64,000 nt of DNA, taken from NCBI RefSeq assembly GCF_002008345.1, contig NZ_MRAE01000009.1, positions 1 through 64,000 of the forward strand, given 5' to 3'. The position numbers and the translations under genes were made by a program. Below are positions 43,057 to 52,336 of the stretch, piece by piece (position 1 is the stretch's first letter; each line of letters starts with the position of its first letter). The notes below the pieces were generated by a model that saw nothing but the letters and a program-made list of their open reading frames with translations, did not search any database and was not told the DNA's origin. The stretch is from Clostridium tepidum. GTDB lineage: Bacteria; Bacillota; Clostridia; Clostridiales; Clostridiaceae.

Positions 43057-43971
43057 TTATTTTATAATCTTCCAGTTATTTCCTACTTTTTCTAGCACCA
43101 AATCAAATTGAGATACTTGCGTTGCTTTGGTCTGCTGGTCGAGATACTTTACTGTCAGTGATACCGTGACTTGATTATCTTTACGATTGTAGATAGGATT
43201 CACGAGTTCTTGAAAAATATAATCTTTTCCGATAGATTTCAAAATACCATCATTCACATAGTAGGAAAGTTCACTGGCTGTCGCTGTAGGATAGAGCTTG
43301 AAGAACGTCGTTAAAAACTCATTGATTTCATTGGTTGTAATGGAATCAACCGTCCCCTCACTTTCAATGGCTTTTGGTTTATAACTTGATTTCTTAGGTA
43401 TGTTGGTAATGGTCGGATTCTTAACCAGTACCATATTTCCAGAACCATCTACATAGACACTCACTATATAAGCAGAGTGGACGGTCTTTGTATTTTCTCC
43501 CTCTGTAATGAGCTGGTCTACACTGTAGGTTACATTAAACTCATTGTCGCCAGTTGGCTCTACCGTCCATATCTGAAATCCTCTTACAGAAGACGATACA
43601 GGAATATCTTTGCGTACTGTATCAACATTGAGAGCTTGAAGTTCATCTGTCAGATAGCCTTTTAGACTTTCCATTCGATTATCAATGGACTTATCGGATT
43701 GCTCCCATGAATAGTAGACTTTCGCAAAGTTCTCTACAAAATTTTCTACATGATGAGTATCAACGTATTCCTTTTCTATGATAGTTGTTTCGTGAATAGT
43801 ATGAGTATCTATAGCTGTAAAGTGCTTGAATATCGCAAAGCTGAAACTAAGCCCTAAAAGTACCCACAAGGCAATCACAACCTTTTTATGAGGATTGACC
43901 TTATAGACACGAGGTTTCTTTTCCTTTGGTATCTGTTTTTCTTTATTCTGATTTTTTCTAAATTTCATCAT
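43057..43971 (-). CDS. orf13: Tn916 Orf13, conjugal transfer protein (TcpC/VirB8-like)
   Basis: About 304 residues: a basic cytoplasmic N-terminus, one membrane segment (VVIALWVLLGLSFSFAIF) and an extracytoplasmic pair of NTF2-like folds as in TcpC/ConC. It forms part of the conjugation channel. The frame opens at 43989 inside the end of orf14; GAAAGGAAG upstream of the double ATG favours a start at 43971 (or 43968). Last gene of the transfer operon, before tet(M). Confidence 0.93.
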   Translation of the reverse strand: MMKFRKNQNKEKQIPKEKKPRVYKVNPHKKVVIALWVLLGLSFSFAIFKHFTAIDTHTIHETTIIEKEYVDTHHVENFVENFAKVYYSWEQSDKSIDNRMESLKGYLTDELQALNVDTVRKDIPVSSSVRGFQIWTVEPTGDNEFNVTYSVDQLITEGENTKTVHSAYIVSVYVDGSGNMVLVKNPTITNIPKKSSYKPKAIESEGTVDSITTNEINEFLTTFFKLYPTATASELSYYVNDGILKSIGKDYIFQELVNPIYNRKDNQVTVSLTVKYLDQQTKATQVSQFDLVLEKVGNNWKIIK

Positions 43972-43985
43972 TAAATCTTCCTTTC

Positions 43986-44987
43986 TCATTGTTTGATTCG
44001 TCCTGCTCCCACTAAATGCTGTTGCCAGTAGGGGCTTGTTAAGTCGGCATAACCGATTGGGTCGCCTGCATGAAACATACGGTTATTGCCAAGGTATATC
44101 CCAACATGAGTAATATAAGAGCCAGCGTTATAGGTAGAATGAAAGAAAACCAAATCGCCAGCTTGTGCTTCCGATAGTGGGATATGCTGGGTCACATCAT
44201 ATTGCTGTTGTGCGGTTCGTGGTAAGTTAATTCCAGCTTTTCCATACGTCCATTGTGTCAGTCCGCTACAATCAAAAGAAGTAGTCGGGGAAGCTCCACC
44301 GTAAACGTATCGCCAGCCCTCATATTTCAGTGCTTCGTCCATGATGGCTTGTACCGTATCATCATCAAACTCTGTTGTGACAAGATACTGCGTTACCAGT
44401 TGCACATAAAACATATTGCCATAGTTGTATCGCCAGCCCCCATTGATAGGTATGGCTATGGGATTGGGGTAAGACACTTTTTCGCCACCTGAATACTCTT
44501 TTGAGAAACTTTGAGCCAGTTCAAAGGTATATTTATTTCCACGATTAGCCACATACCCTAAGAAACCACCACCATAATTGTAGGACTGGATAACCGATTC
44601 TAAATCTACACTGAGCCTTTCGCTACTGGCTAATAATTCACTGAAATACTTCACACCTTGCTTAATGGATTCTTCTGTACTCAATGAATTAGGTGGAAGA
44701 CCGAGGGATTCCGAGGACTGCATAACATCTTCCGCAGTACCGCCCGATTCCACCTGTATAATCGCAAGAAGTATGTTGACATATTCTTCAACGCCATATT
44801 CTTTGGCATATTTTTCTACCATAGGCTTATGAGCCAGCACTTCTGCGGAAACATTCACACCTCCATAATGAATATTGGAAATTCCGCTGTCCTGTTCATC
44901 TGAAAATAAAATGGCAACAAACAGAAGCAGTGAGAAGACCATCAAGAATAATCCAGAACCACCAATCACTAAAGTTTTCAACTTCAT
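43986..44987 (-). CDS. orf14: Tn916 Orf14, bifunctional cell wall hydrolase (SLT + NlpC/P60)
   Basis: A 333-residue surface protein with a membrane anchor (about 8-28), a lysozyme-like SLT domain (LLAIIQVESGG, QSYNYGGGF) at about 65-190 and a C-terminal NlpC/P60 peptidase (FDCSGLTQWTYG with the catalytic Cys; HVGIYLGNNRMFHAG). Opens peptidoglycan for the transfer channel; homologue of CwlT of ICEBs1. ATG overlaps the orf15 stop. Confidence 0.95.
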   Translation of the reverse strand: MKLKTLVIGGSGLFLMVFSLLLFVAILFSDEQDSGISNIHYGGVNVSAEVLAHKPMVEKYAKEYGVEEYVNILLAIIQVESGGTAEDVMQSSESLGLPPNSLSTEESIKQGVKYFSELLASSERLSVDLESVIQSYNYGGGFLGYVANRGNKYTFELAQSFSKEYSGGEKVSYPNPIAIPINGGWRYNYGNMFYVQLVTQYLVTTEFDDDTVQAIMDEALKYEGWRYVYGGASPTTSFDCSGLTQWTYGKAGINLPRTAQQQYDVTQHIPLSEAQAGDLVFFHSTYNAGSYITHVGIYLGNNRMFHAGDPIGYADLTSPYWQQHLVGAGRIKQ

Positions 44988-47161
44988 GGTTTCTTACCGA
45001 CTTTCTTAATGGTGGCGGTTTTGATTGGTGGTCTACTTCTTGTATTTTGTAGTGGTACTCTTTGAACAGTAGACGGACGTTCTTTTGTGATTGGACGTTG
45101 TGAAGTTCTATCTGCTGTAGTGGTTGAAGTTGCTGGCTTTTGAACGGTTTTTTCTTGAACGGTATTGCCTTGGCGTTCCACTTTTGGACTTGAAAAATCG
45201 GACTTAACTGCTGGACGCTCTTGTTTGGCTTGTTGAGATTCCTTATATGAAGTCTGAATATTAGACTGTTTTGAGGTCTGTTCATCATGATATTGTTCTT
45301 GTCTTGTAGTCGGTCTTTCATGAACAGAAGAAGCAGGCTGTTTTTTCTGTTTGACCTGTTCCATTTCAGAGCGACGCTTCGCAATGGTTTTTCGCCTTTG
45401 TTCCTGCTGTTCCTTGCGTCCACTGGCTCTGTCCGCTTTGGTTTGAGAAATACTACTGGTTAAATCACGGACATTCTCTTTTACTTTGGATTTTCCTTGA
45501 TATACTGCATATCTTGCATTGGTCGGCAAATCTTTAACCTGTTCTTTCAAACCACTAGCAGTGTCTACCATTCTGTCTTTGGTATCAGCTACTGTACCGA
45601 TGGTTTGACCGATACGTTTTCCAAGTGTTGATTTTTCCTTTCCGTCTGGTCGGGAGTGATCTGCTTGTGTCCTTGCAGAACTCCCCGAACCCGACTGTCC
45701 TTTTTTACCTGTAACAATGGCAGACCCAGCCCCTAGAGTAGTCATGGAACGTCCAAGTTTCCGCTGTAGACGGTGCATGTGAGCGTGCATAAGCATACGA
45801 GGTTTTCTCATCACACGACTTCCCACACTTTGAGAATCGTTACTCTGTAGAGAAAACATACTCATTAAATCGCCCAGCTTGAAGTAGATTCCTGCAAAGG
45901 TCACAATCTGTAGAAAAGCAATCAAAAAGAACGGATAACCAGCCGATAAGGTATAGAGCATGGTTGAAATACTAAATGCTGTCGTAATAATCAATGTGAT
46001 TCCAGCTCGTGTCAAAATGGTATTAAAGAGCTTTGTTATGGCTCGTTTTGACATACCATCAAATGATGGAATCATGCTTAAAATAAAGCTCACAGGCAGA
46101 AACATAGCATAGATGATAAAAAGTACCTGCGAGAAAATCATGATTCCTGTTAATAGGAATACAAATATGGAAATCCCAATATTGAAGACAAATAGGAAGA
46201 AGACTGTACCTAAACGGTTAATGGTCTTTGTAATGGTTAGATTGGTATTGCTTCTGTCTTCAATTTCTTCCGCAACAATTTTTTCTCTGTCTTCGCCATT
46301 GTTGGAATCTGGGCTGGTGGAGAGCAGGCTTTCCACACGGTCAATACCGATACTTTCAATGTCTGAACTGTTGTATTGAAGCAGTAGCCACGGTTGCTGA
46401 ACCTGTATGGAAAACAGGCTATCTCTGATTAAGTCCACGCTGTCCTTGCCTTGACTATCGGAATGGGGCATGACAATCTTCGTGCCAAGTGATAAACTGG
46501 CATTACTGATGTCTGATGAAAAGTCATTGATTTTTTTAATGTAGTCGGGAGCGTAGGCAATAAAGGAAGCCGATAGGATAAACACCAGCACAAAATTCAT
46601 AATGGCATGAATTGCCTTTGTGGTTTCTCTCTTTATCAGTCCCGTATAGGCAACATAAACCCCAAGAACCAAAATCAAGAGTAAGAGGAATCCAACATAG
46701 AAACCCTCTGTTGAAAATCCGTTTGCACTCACACCAGCTAAGGTCTGCATATTCTTACCAATGGAATCTGCTGTAGCGGAAATGAAGTCTAAGGAATAGG
46801 CTTCCTGTACTAAGTAACCTGTCGCATTGGAAACATACAAACTGATTGTCCAAATAAAATTGGTAATGGCATATAGTCCATACATGACCTGTTTTCCAAT
46901 CCCGTCCGACCAGTTCCACGGAAGCCAGCCCCAGCTATTATCCACATAAAAATCCAGTTGATAGTTTTCAAGTGGGTATCGGCTGTATTCATTTGCCACA
47001 TTGACCGTATCATCTACCAAGCCCGCAGCTTGAACCACCGTTCCCAGCATGGCTAAAAGAAAAATGGCAATCACAAGTGTGAAAGCCACTGTCATTGCCA
47101 CTTTACCTAGACGTTTCAGCGTCCAGTTTGATTTTATTCTGTTTACTATTGATGGTTTCAC
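44984..47161 (-). CDS. orf15: Tn916 Orf15, multispanning conjugation channel protein (VirB6-like)
   Basis: A 725-residue membrane protein: about seven to eight membrane segments in the first ~430 residues, then a long polar C-terminal tail rich in Lys, Gln, Ser and Thr (about 470-725). It corresponds to ConG of ICEBs1. The start is GTG with AGAGGTGTAAAT upstream; the end overlaps orf14. Intact. Confidence 0.94.
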   Translation of the reverse strand: MKPSIVNRIKSNWTLKRLGKVAMTVAFTLVIAIFLLAMLGTVVQAAGLVDDTVNVANEYSRYPLENYQLDFYVDNSWGWLPWNWSDGIGKQVMYGLYAITNFIWTISLYVSNATGYLVQEAYSLDFISATADSIGKNMQTLAGVSANGFSTEGFYVGFLLLLILVLGVYVAYTGLIKRETTKAIHAIMNFVLVFILSASFIAYAPDYIKKINDFSSDISNASLSLGTKIVMPHSDSQGKDSVDLIRDSLFSIQVQQPWLLLQYNSSDIESIGIDRVESLLSTSPDSNNGEDREKIVAEEIEDRSNTNLTITKTINRLGTVFFLFVFNIGISIFVFLLTGIMIFSQVLFIIYAMFLPVSFILSMIPSFDGMSKRAITKLFNTILTRAGITLIITTAFSISTMLYTLSAGYPFFLIAFLQIVTFAGIYFKLGDLMSMFSLQSNDSQSVGSRVMRKPRMLMHAHMHRLQRKLGRSMTTLGAGSAIVTGKKGQSGSGSSARTQADHSRPDGKEKSTLGKRIGQTIGTVADTKDRMVDTASGLKEQVKDLPTNARYAVYQGKSKVKENVRDLTSSISQTKADRASGRKEQQEQRRKTIAKRRSEMEQVKQKKQPASSVHERPTTRQEQYHDEQTSKQSNIQTSYKESQQAKQERPAVKSDFSSPKVERQGNTVQEKTVQKPATSTTTADRTSQRPITKERPSTVQRVPLQNTRSRPPIKTATIKKVGKKP

Positions 47162-47163
47162 AT

Positions 47164-49611
47164 TTACACCTCTTTTCGCACAGGTGGTCTGGTATCAAAG
47201 GCATGGAGCAGTTCTTCAAATACAGGGTGGAACTGTATCACACCGACACGACCATATAAATCACTGATAAGGCATTGCCCGTTTTCCAAATCACGCAATC
47301 GCTTCTGATTGTTTTCGTCCTCTGGGTCTACACCAAAAAAGGCTAAGGTCTTTTTAATCTCGTTAAGGTCAGTGGAACGAAATGCAAATTTTAAGCCGAG
47401 GTTATTTTTCAGTTTTTCATCTAAGAGGTCGTCTGTATTTTGGGTCACGAAATATACCCCAGCGTTCATAGCACGACCAGCCCGAACCAGCTTCATAGAT
47501 AGTGTTTTTCCTTGTGCTACCTGTAAAAAGCTCCATGCTTCGTCTAAATCTACAATCTTGAAAATGCTTCGGTCTGTATGGATAAAGTCTAAAGCAAAGG
47601 TACTAATGACAATCAGCATAGCAACGGATAAAAGCTCCATAGTGGTATATTCCTCAAAGGAAGTTTCCTTGTCGGGAAGTACCAAGTCCGCAACCTGTAT
47701 AATGTTCAGTTGTTTTTCTAAGCTGATAGACTGCTCCACATAACCATTACTGAATAATAAATGTGCAAAGTCATAGTCTGTAAAACTTTCGATATGGTCG
47801 GCTATACTGGTACTTAGTGGCGTATTCTCAACCCGTAATTCCTCAATCACTTTCATCAACCCTCGTACTTCACTATTGGTTACTGCACGAATGGCTTTTC
47901 TAAGGATTGGGAAGCGTTCCCCATCACGAGAGGAAATCCCCGTAAGGAATGTCAGAATATCAATAGCCAGTGATTCAGAATCTTTGGGATTTTTCATAAT
48001 CACATAAGGGTCAAGTAAGCCTTTGTTTTTCTCATCAGAAGTCAGAGTGACGATATTGATTTCATGGGAAATCTCTGGCAAGGTTTCTTTCCATCTGCCA
48101 CGTTCTGCTTTTGGGTCTACAATCACTGCTTGTGCCCCATAAAGCACCGCATAATAGACGATAAGGTTATTCGCAAAGGATTTACCACCACCCAGCGAAC
48201 CAACAAAAGCCGACGCTAACGCATTGGTTACTGAACCCTTAACCCCTTGACTGGCAAGAGCAGGTTTCAGATAGACATTGCGTCCAGTATCTAAGCTGTA
48301 GCCAACATAAATCCCCTCATTTTCCCCCAGCATTTGAGTAGCACCAAAACCTAAACCAGCGAGGAAATCAGAGGTCACGTATTGAATATAATCATTCATA
48401 TAACGCTTGCTGGCAGGTAAAAATTCTTCATGTAAGCCGAGCATATCCCCAAATGGTCGTACCAGTTTTACGCTTAAATCGTCATAAAAATCTTTCACTT
48501 CATTACAACGACGTTTGAGTTCGTCAAGATCATTTGCTGATACCCTTACCACATAAGACAGCTTGTACATAGATTCCTTGCTTTGGTCTAAATTGGTTTC
48601 CAGCTCATTCACACTTTCCAGAGCTTCCGCCACATTGGAGCTGGTTTCATTATCACTTTGCCAAGCGTGGTTATCCAAGTCTTTCAGTTCTTTCTTTTTA
48701 TTGCGGACAGTAGATAGGGCTTTACGATTCGCTACAATTTCCACATTCATTGACGTATCAATCGGGAATGTAAATTGCTGTTGCTGGTAGTAGAAGATTT
48801 CAGAGGACGGGAAGTCCAGTTCTCCGACAATGCTGTTAATGGTAAAGTAAGCTACATAGACGGTTTCATCTTCCTGCTGGATTTTCAAATATCGCTGTTT
48901 TTCTTCCACCAAACAGCGAGTAGGCTTAATCAAGTCATAGTATTTAATCAGCGTTTCATTATCCAGCTTTTTCTTTGATAGATGGTACTCATACTCTTCA
49001 TAGGCAGTGCCTGTCTGTCCGTAAAGGTGTTCAATCAGATAGCCGAAGTCGTCCTTATCTAACCTGCGGATTTTGAAACGACGAGAGATTTTATTTTCTA
49101 AGAGCTTTTCCATCTTCTGAAAACGCAGGATTTCATCATTACTCATACTAACAAAATCGCCCATCAGCTTATGGTTCACATCATAGACAAAATCAGACAA
49201 AGCATTTTTTGCTTCAACGGTAAGACTTTTCATAGAAAACTCCTGATCGTTGAGAAGCAACTTAAAGCCGATAAAGAAACGGTAGTTCACTTGATTTTCG
49301 CCAATCATGGATATTAAAGCGTCTGTCTGTTGGTCGATTTTGTCATAGGCAACCGCTTTGAGCTTGCCAGTGACTTCATTTTTGGAACGCTCTTGTGCAG
49401 AACGTATGCTGGATTCTGTACTGATTTGTAAAGCATGAATTTTGCCATCACGATTTTGTGCGATAAGCTGTCTGAAAGAATCATGCACTTGTATTTTCTG
49501 TTCTGGACTTAGAAATGAGTAATTGTAAGGAACAAGCTCATAGTAAGCATAACATTCCCCGTCTTTATTCCAGACGAGATTGTTTTCAATGTATTTAATT
49601 GGATATGCCAT
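47164..49611 (-). CDS. orf16: Tn916 Orf16, VirB4-like conjugation ATPase
   Basis: An 815-residue cytoplasmic ATPase that powers the type IV secretion channel. Walker A is GSLGGGKSFANNL and the Walker B region lies in SIFKIVDLDEAWSFL; the downstream FVTQNTDDLL is also typical. Start at 49611 (MAYPIKYIENN) is chosen for GGAGTGAATTTT just upstream; the frame extends 51 bases further into orf17. Homologue of ConE. Confidence 0.96.
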   Translation of the reverse strand: MAYPIKYIENNLVWNKDGECYAYYELVPYNYSFLSPEQKIQVHDSFRQLIAQNRDGKIHALQISTESSIRSAQERSKNEVTGKLKAVAYDKIDQQTDALISMIGENQVNYRFFIGFKLLLNDQEFSMKSLTVEAKNALSDFVYDVNHKLMGDFVSMSNDEILRFQKMEKLLENKISRRFKIRRLDKDDFGYLIEHLYGQTGTAYEEYEYHLSKKKLDNETLIKYYDLIKPTRCLVEEKQRYLKIQQEDETVYVAYFTINSIVGELDFPSSEIFYYQQQQFTFPIDTSMNVEIVANRKALSTVRNKKKELKDLDNHAWQSDNETSSNVAEALESVNELETNLDQSKESMYKLSYVVRVSANDLDELKRRCNEVKDFYDDLSVKLVRPFGDMLGLHEEFLPASKRYMNDYIQYVTSDFLAGLGFGATQMLGENEGIYVGYSLDTGRNVYLKPALASQGVKGSVTNALASAFVGSLGGGKSFANNLIVYYAVLYGAQAVIVDPKAERGRWKETLPEISHEINIVTLTSDEKNKGLLDPYVIMKNPKDSESLAIDILTFLTGISSRDGERFPILRKAIRAVTNSEVRGLMKVIEELRVENTPLSTSIADHIESFTDYDFAHLLFSNGYVEQSISLEKQLNIIQVADLVLPDKETSFEEYTTMELLSVAMLIVISTFALDFIHTDRSIFKIVDLDEAWSFLQVAQGKTLSMKLVRAGRAMNAGVYFVTQNTDDLLDEKLKNNLGLKFAFRSTDLNEIKKTLAFFGVDPEDENNQKRLRDLENGQCLISDLYGRVGVIQFHPVFEELLHAFDTRPPVRKEV

Positions 49612-49987
49612 AAAATTCACTCCTAACTGCTGTAATGGCTTCTTGTGGCTGGTTTCTGCCAAGCGTTACTTTTTTTCCTGCATAGGTCAGCTTTGGTCGC
49701 AGTGCATAAGCAATGACAGACTTCAAAAATCCATAAGGCTTTTTACCATCAAAAGTTTTTGTAGACATAAACCATGTGAAAGCCACAGGAATCCCAAAGT
49801 ATTTGAGAAATGCTCCCTCTATCATGGAAAGAGGGGGCAAGTTGCCAAGTATCATCACTGCAAAGAGTGACACGACAAACCATGTCATTTGCGTAAAGGT
49901 TATGGGAAACGGAAGTCTAAAATCATTGATAGAATACAGTACCTTTTCCACAGACCAGATACTGGTATAGCTTCGTATTTTCTTCAT
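49595..49987 (-). CDS. orf17: Tn916 Orf17, TcpE-family conjugal transfer membrane protein
   Basis: A 130-residue protein with two membrane segments (FTQMTWFVVSLFAVMILGN; a second near FLKYFGIPVAFTWFM). Homologue of ConD of ICEBs1. The ATG at 49987 is preceded by AAAGGATTGATTAC; an open frame back to 50101 would overlap ardA and lacks a ribosome site. Its end overlaps orf16 by 17 bases. Confidence 0.93.
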   Translation of the reverse strand: MKKIRSYTSIWSVEKVLYSINDFRLPFPITFTQMTWFVVSLFAVMILGNLPPLSMIEGAFLKYFGIPVAFTWFMSTKTFDGKKPYGFLKSVIAYALRPKLTYAGKKVTLGRNQPQEAITAVRSEFYGISN

Positions 49988-50075
49988 GTAATCAATCCTT
50001 TCATAAAAAATAGGGGTAGCTGATTGAGCCACCCCGTAAAATAGAAAATCTGCCAGTAGTAATGTACCGACAGAT

Positions 50076-50573
50076 TTAATAGACGATTTCAAAAATCCCA
50101 TGATTGGTTGAGATAAACGTTCCTGAAAGGTCTAAATCCCGACCATAGGCTTGATAATCAATATAGTTTTGAAGACTAGCTGGTACTTCGCCTAAAGCAC
50201 CCGTTTCTTCAATGTAGTAGCGTGCCACGTCATACATATCATCACAATCGGAATGAATGATAATATCCTCTTGATGTTCGCTTAGTTCTTCAATGCTTGA
50301 AAAATGAGTGAGCAGAGCAGATAGCTCCGATTGTAATTCTTCGGGTAATTCCGATACCATTTCCCATAGTCGATTGAGTTCGCCAATGGAAGTGTATTCG
50401 TCAACCGTAAAGGGTAACTCGTAGTCATGAATGGCGTATTCCTCATATTCATCATTCAAGCCGATTTTCTCTTTGACTTCCTCAAAGTCAATGGGAAAGG
50501 TAAACCACGCACCGACCAATTCGCCCTCATTGTATTTGCCTAAATTCGCAATATAGACTTGCATATCGTCCAT
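50076..50573 (-). CDS. ardA: ArdA antirestriction protein (Tn916 Orf18)
   Basis: A 165-residue acidic DNA mimic (GLNDEYEEYAIHDYELPF, LTHFSSIEELSEHQEDIIIHSDCDD) that inhibits type I restriction enzymes and protects the element on entry. Strong net negative charge is obvious. ATG follows AAAGGACGTGAATAT. Intact. Confidence 0.97.
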   Translation of the reverse strand: MDDMQVYIANLGKYNEGELVGAWFTFPIDFEEVKEKIGLNDEYEEYAIHDYELPFTVDEYTSIGELNRLWEMVSELPEELQSELSALLTHFSSIEELSEHQEDIIIHSDCDDMYDVARYYIEETGALGEVPASLQNYIDYQAYGRDLDLSGTFISTNHGIFEIVY

Positions 50574-50689
50574 ATATTCACGTCCTTTCTTTGTAGAGAT
50601 TCAAAAATCCCTACCGCACTTCGTTTGGTGTACCATTCCTTTGCGGAACATAAGAAAACCACTTATATTCCACAAAAGAACGGTTTTAT

Positions 50690-50911
50690 TTAAGCACCAA
50701 TAATGCGATTGAATAGCTCTAGTAAAATGTCTTTTACTCCAGCAGCGTTGAAGACTAAGCCAACCGCAATAATCGCAATAATTAAAAAGCCAATCAGTTT
50801 GCTAAACTCACGCTTGAAGCCAAGATACAAGCCAATCACAACGATTGCTAAAAGCACCAGTGATTGAGCGTTTGATAGAAACCAGTTATAAAGGTTTTGT
50901 CCAAAATTCAT
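50690..50911 (-). CDS. orf19: Tn916 Orf19, small membrane protein
   Basis: A 73-residue protein with two hydrophobic segments (QSLVLLAIVVIGLYLGF; LIGFLIIAIIAVGLVF). Conserved in Tn916-type transfer modules between the relaxase and ardA; likely a small channel component. ATG follows GAGAGGAGAACATTTTT. Confidence 0.92.
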   Translation of the reverse strand: MNFGQNLYNWFLSNAQSLVLLAIVVIGLYLGFKREFSKLIGFLIIAIIAVGLVFNAAGVKDILLELFNRIIGA

Positions 50912-50953
50912 AAAAATGTTCTCCTCTCTATATTCAATGAATTTGTATTTGAG

Positions 50954-52159
50954 TTATTTTTTTGTTGTTATCACGTCCTGTTCTTTTACTGACTGTTGCT
51001 TCAAAATCTGCTTGTGTCGGTCTGTCAGTTTCGCATGGTCGAGAATGTCTTTTACAACCTGCGTCTGGTTGATTTCATCAAGTTTAATCGCAACCTTTAA
51101 GGTCGGGGCAACTTGATGAGATAGCCAGTTCAGCGTCCTTTGGAAGGAGTAAGGCTCTGGTTTTGTGGTTAGTTTTAATCGTTCACGATTGTTCCCAATA
51201 AACCAAGCCCATTCTTCATTCAGTTTCCAATCAGAACGAGGTTTGGAATCGTCTTTATCTACAAAACGGATATACCGATTGATAATTTTAAAGGCGGTAT
51301 GCTCTGGATTGTCATAGACGAGTAAATCACGGACTGCATAATAGGCACGCTCATTTTTCAATCGAATCTCAAAACGGTTTTTTACTTCTGCGTCTTCAAT
51401 GGGAATATCATTTTTCTTGTACTGCTCGTAGTCCTTTTCATAGATACAGAAATAAACTTCACTTTGTAATGAACCGATATAGAGGGTGTTTCCCATACAT
51501 TCCTTTTCCTCTTTGCGTACCAGTTCGCCACTGCGATAGCTTTTAAAACTGCGGAAGACGGAGATACATTCTTCCTGTTGGCACTTTTCAGTGAGTACAG
51601 GGATATTCAAAATCCCTGTCTTATCGTTAATGGCAAGGTCAAGGCGTTTCATCACACCGCCAGCCACCAAAACGTCCATAAAGAACTCATACCAGCTTCT
51701 TTGTTGTGCCAGAAGATAGCTTTCAAATTGTCTGCACCCACGACCTTTCAATTCCACCAGAACTCCTTTGTCCAGTTCATGGGAGCAAAGGACGAATATG
51801 TCGCCTAAAGCATAATGCTCTGAATAAGAATAGAAACCATAGTCCTCATGAAGAAAATAGGACAGTTTCAGTTGTAAGATGTTTTCGACCACCTGCTGTA
51901 CGTCTGTTGTCGGAAAGCGAATCCTTACATAATCAAACAGCATTTCAAGGGGAGCGTCGGGATTGAAGCGTTCCAGAGCTTCCCAAAGGGACTGCTGTAA
52001 ATCCTCTGATGGCTTGACTTTTCCTGTTTCAATATCGCTTAGATACTGCCTTGTAATACCAGTCGCAACAGCTAAACGGTTTTGAGATAGTCCATAAGCC
52101 AAGCGTTTTTCTTTTAAATGCTGTAACCAAGTTTGTTCATTCAGTAAAAATCCCTCCAA
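50954..52159 (-). CDS. orf20: Tn916 Orf20, MobT relaxase / replication initiator
   Basis: A 401-residue protein with an N-terminal HTH (HLKEKRLAYGLSQNRLAVATG) and a Rep_trans-type nicking domain; it cuts oriT and starts rolling-circle replication, as NicK in ICEBs1. Conserved block GDIFVLCSHELDKGVLVELKG and MKRLDLAINDK. The frame begins TTG-GAG-GGA, which is itself the ribosome site, so the true start may be the downstream CTG (LNEQTW). Confidence 0.95.
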   Translation of the reverse strand: MEGFLLNEQTWLQHLKEKRLAYGLSQNRLAVATGITRQYLSDIETGKVKPSEDLQQSLWEALERFNPDAPLEMLFDYVRIRFPTTDVQQVVENILQLKLSYFLHEDYGFYSYSEHYALGDIFVLCSHELDKGVLVELKGRGCRQFESYLLAQQRSWYEFFMDVLVAGGVMKRLDLAINDKTGILNIPVLTEKCQQEECISVFRSFKSYRSGELVRKEEKECMGNTLYIGSLQSEVYFCIYEKDYEQYKKNDIPIEDAEVKNRFEIRLKNERAYYAVRDLLVYDNPEHTAFKIINRYIRFVDKDDSKPRSDWKLNEEWAWFIGNNRERLKLTTKPEPYSFQRTLNWLSHQVAPTLKVAIKLDEINQTQVVKDILDHAKLTDRHKQILKQQSVKEQDVITTKK

Positions 52160-52336
52160 TCAAAAAGGCGTATGTCAACTTTTAAAGCCCATTTGACATA
52201 CGCTGAAATTTTGTAAATCCCTTGTAACCAAAGGATTTTCTAATGTTTTTTTGACTGTTTCCTGTCGATTTGTACCCCCCTGTTAGATACGGGGGGTTAA
52301 GTGCTGGCGTGGCTATTGCCACACCAGCCAGCAAGA
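52160..52336. other. oriT: oriT region between orf20 and orf21
   Basis: Contains two strong inverted repeats, ACCCCCC-N10-GGGGGGT (52274-52297) and GCTGGCGTGGC-TATT-GCCACACCAGC (52303-52328). Position matches the Tn916 origin of transfer. The nick site is not marked. Confidence 0.85.

Noticed and set aside
45000-45423. Minus-strand ORF of 175 codons (44896-45423)
   Set aside because: Overlaps orf15 in another frame; orf15 is the established Tn916 gene.
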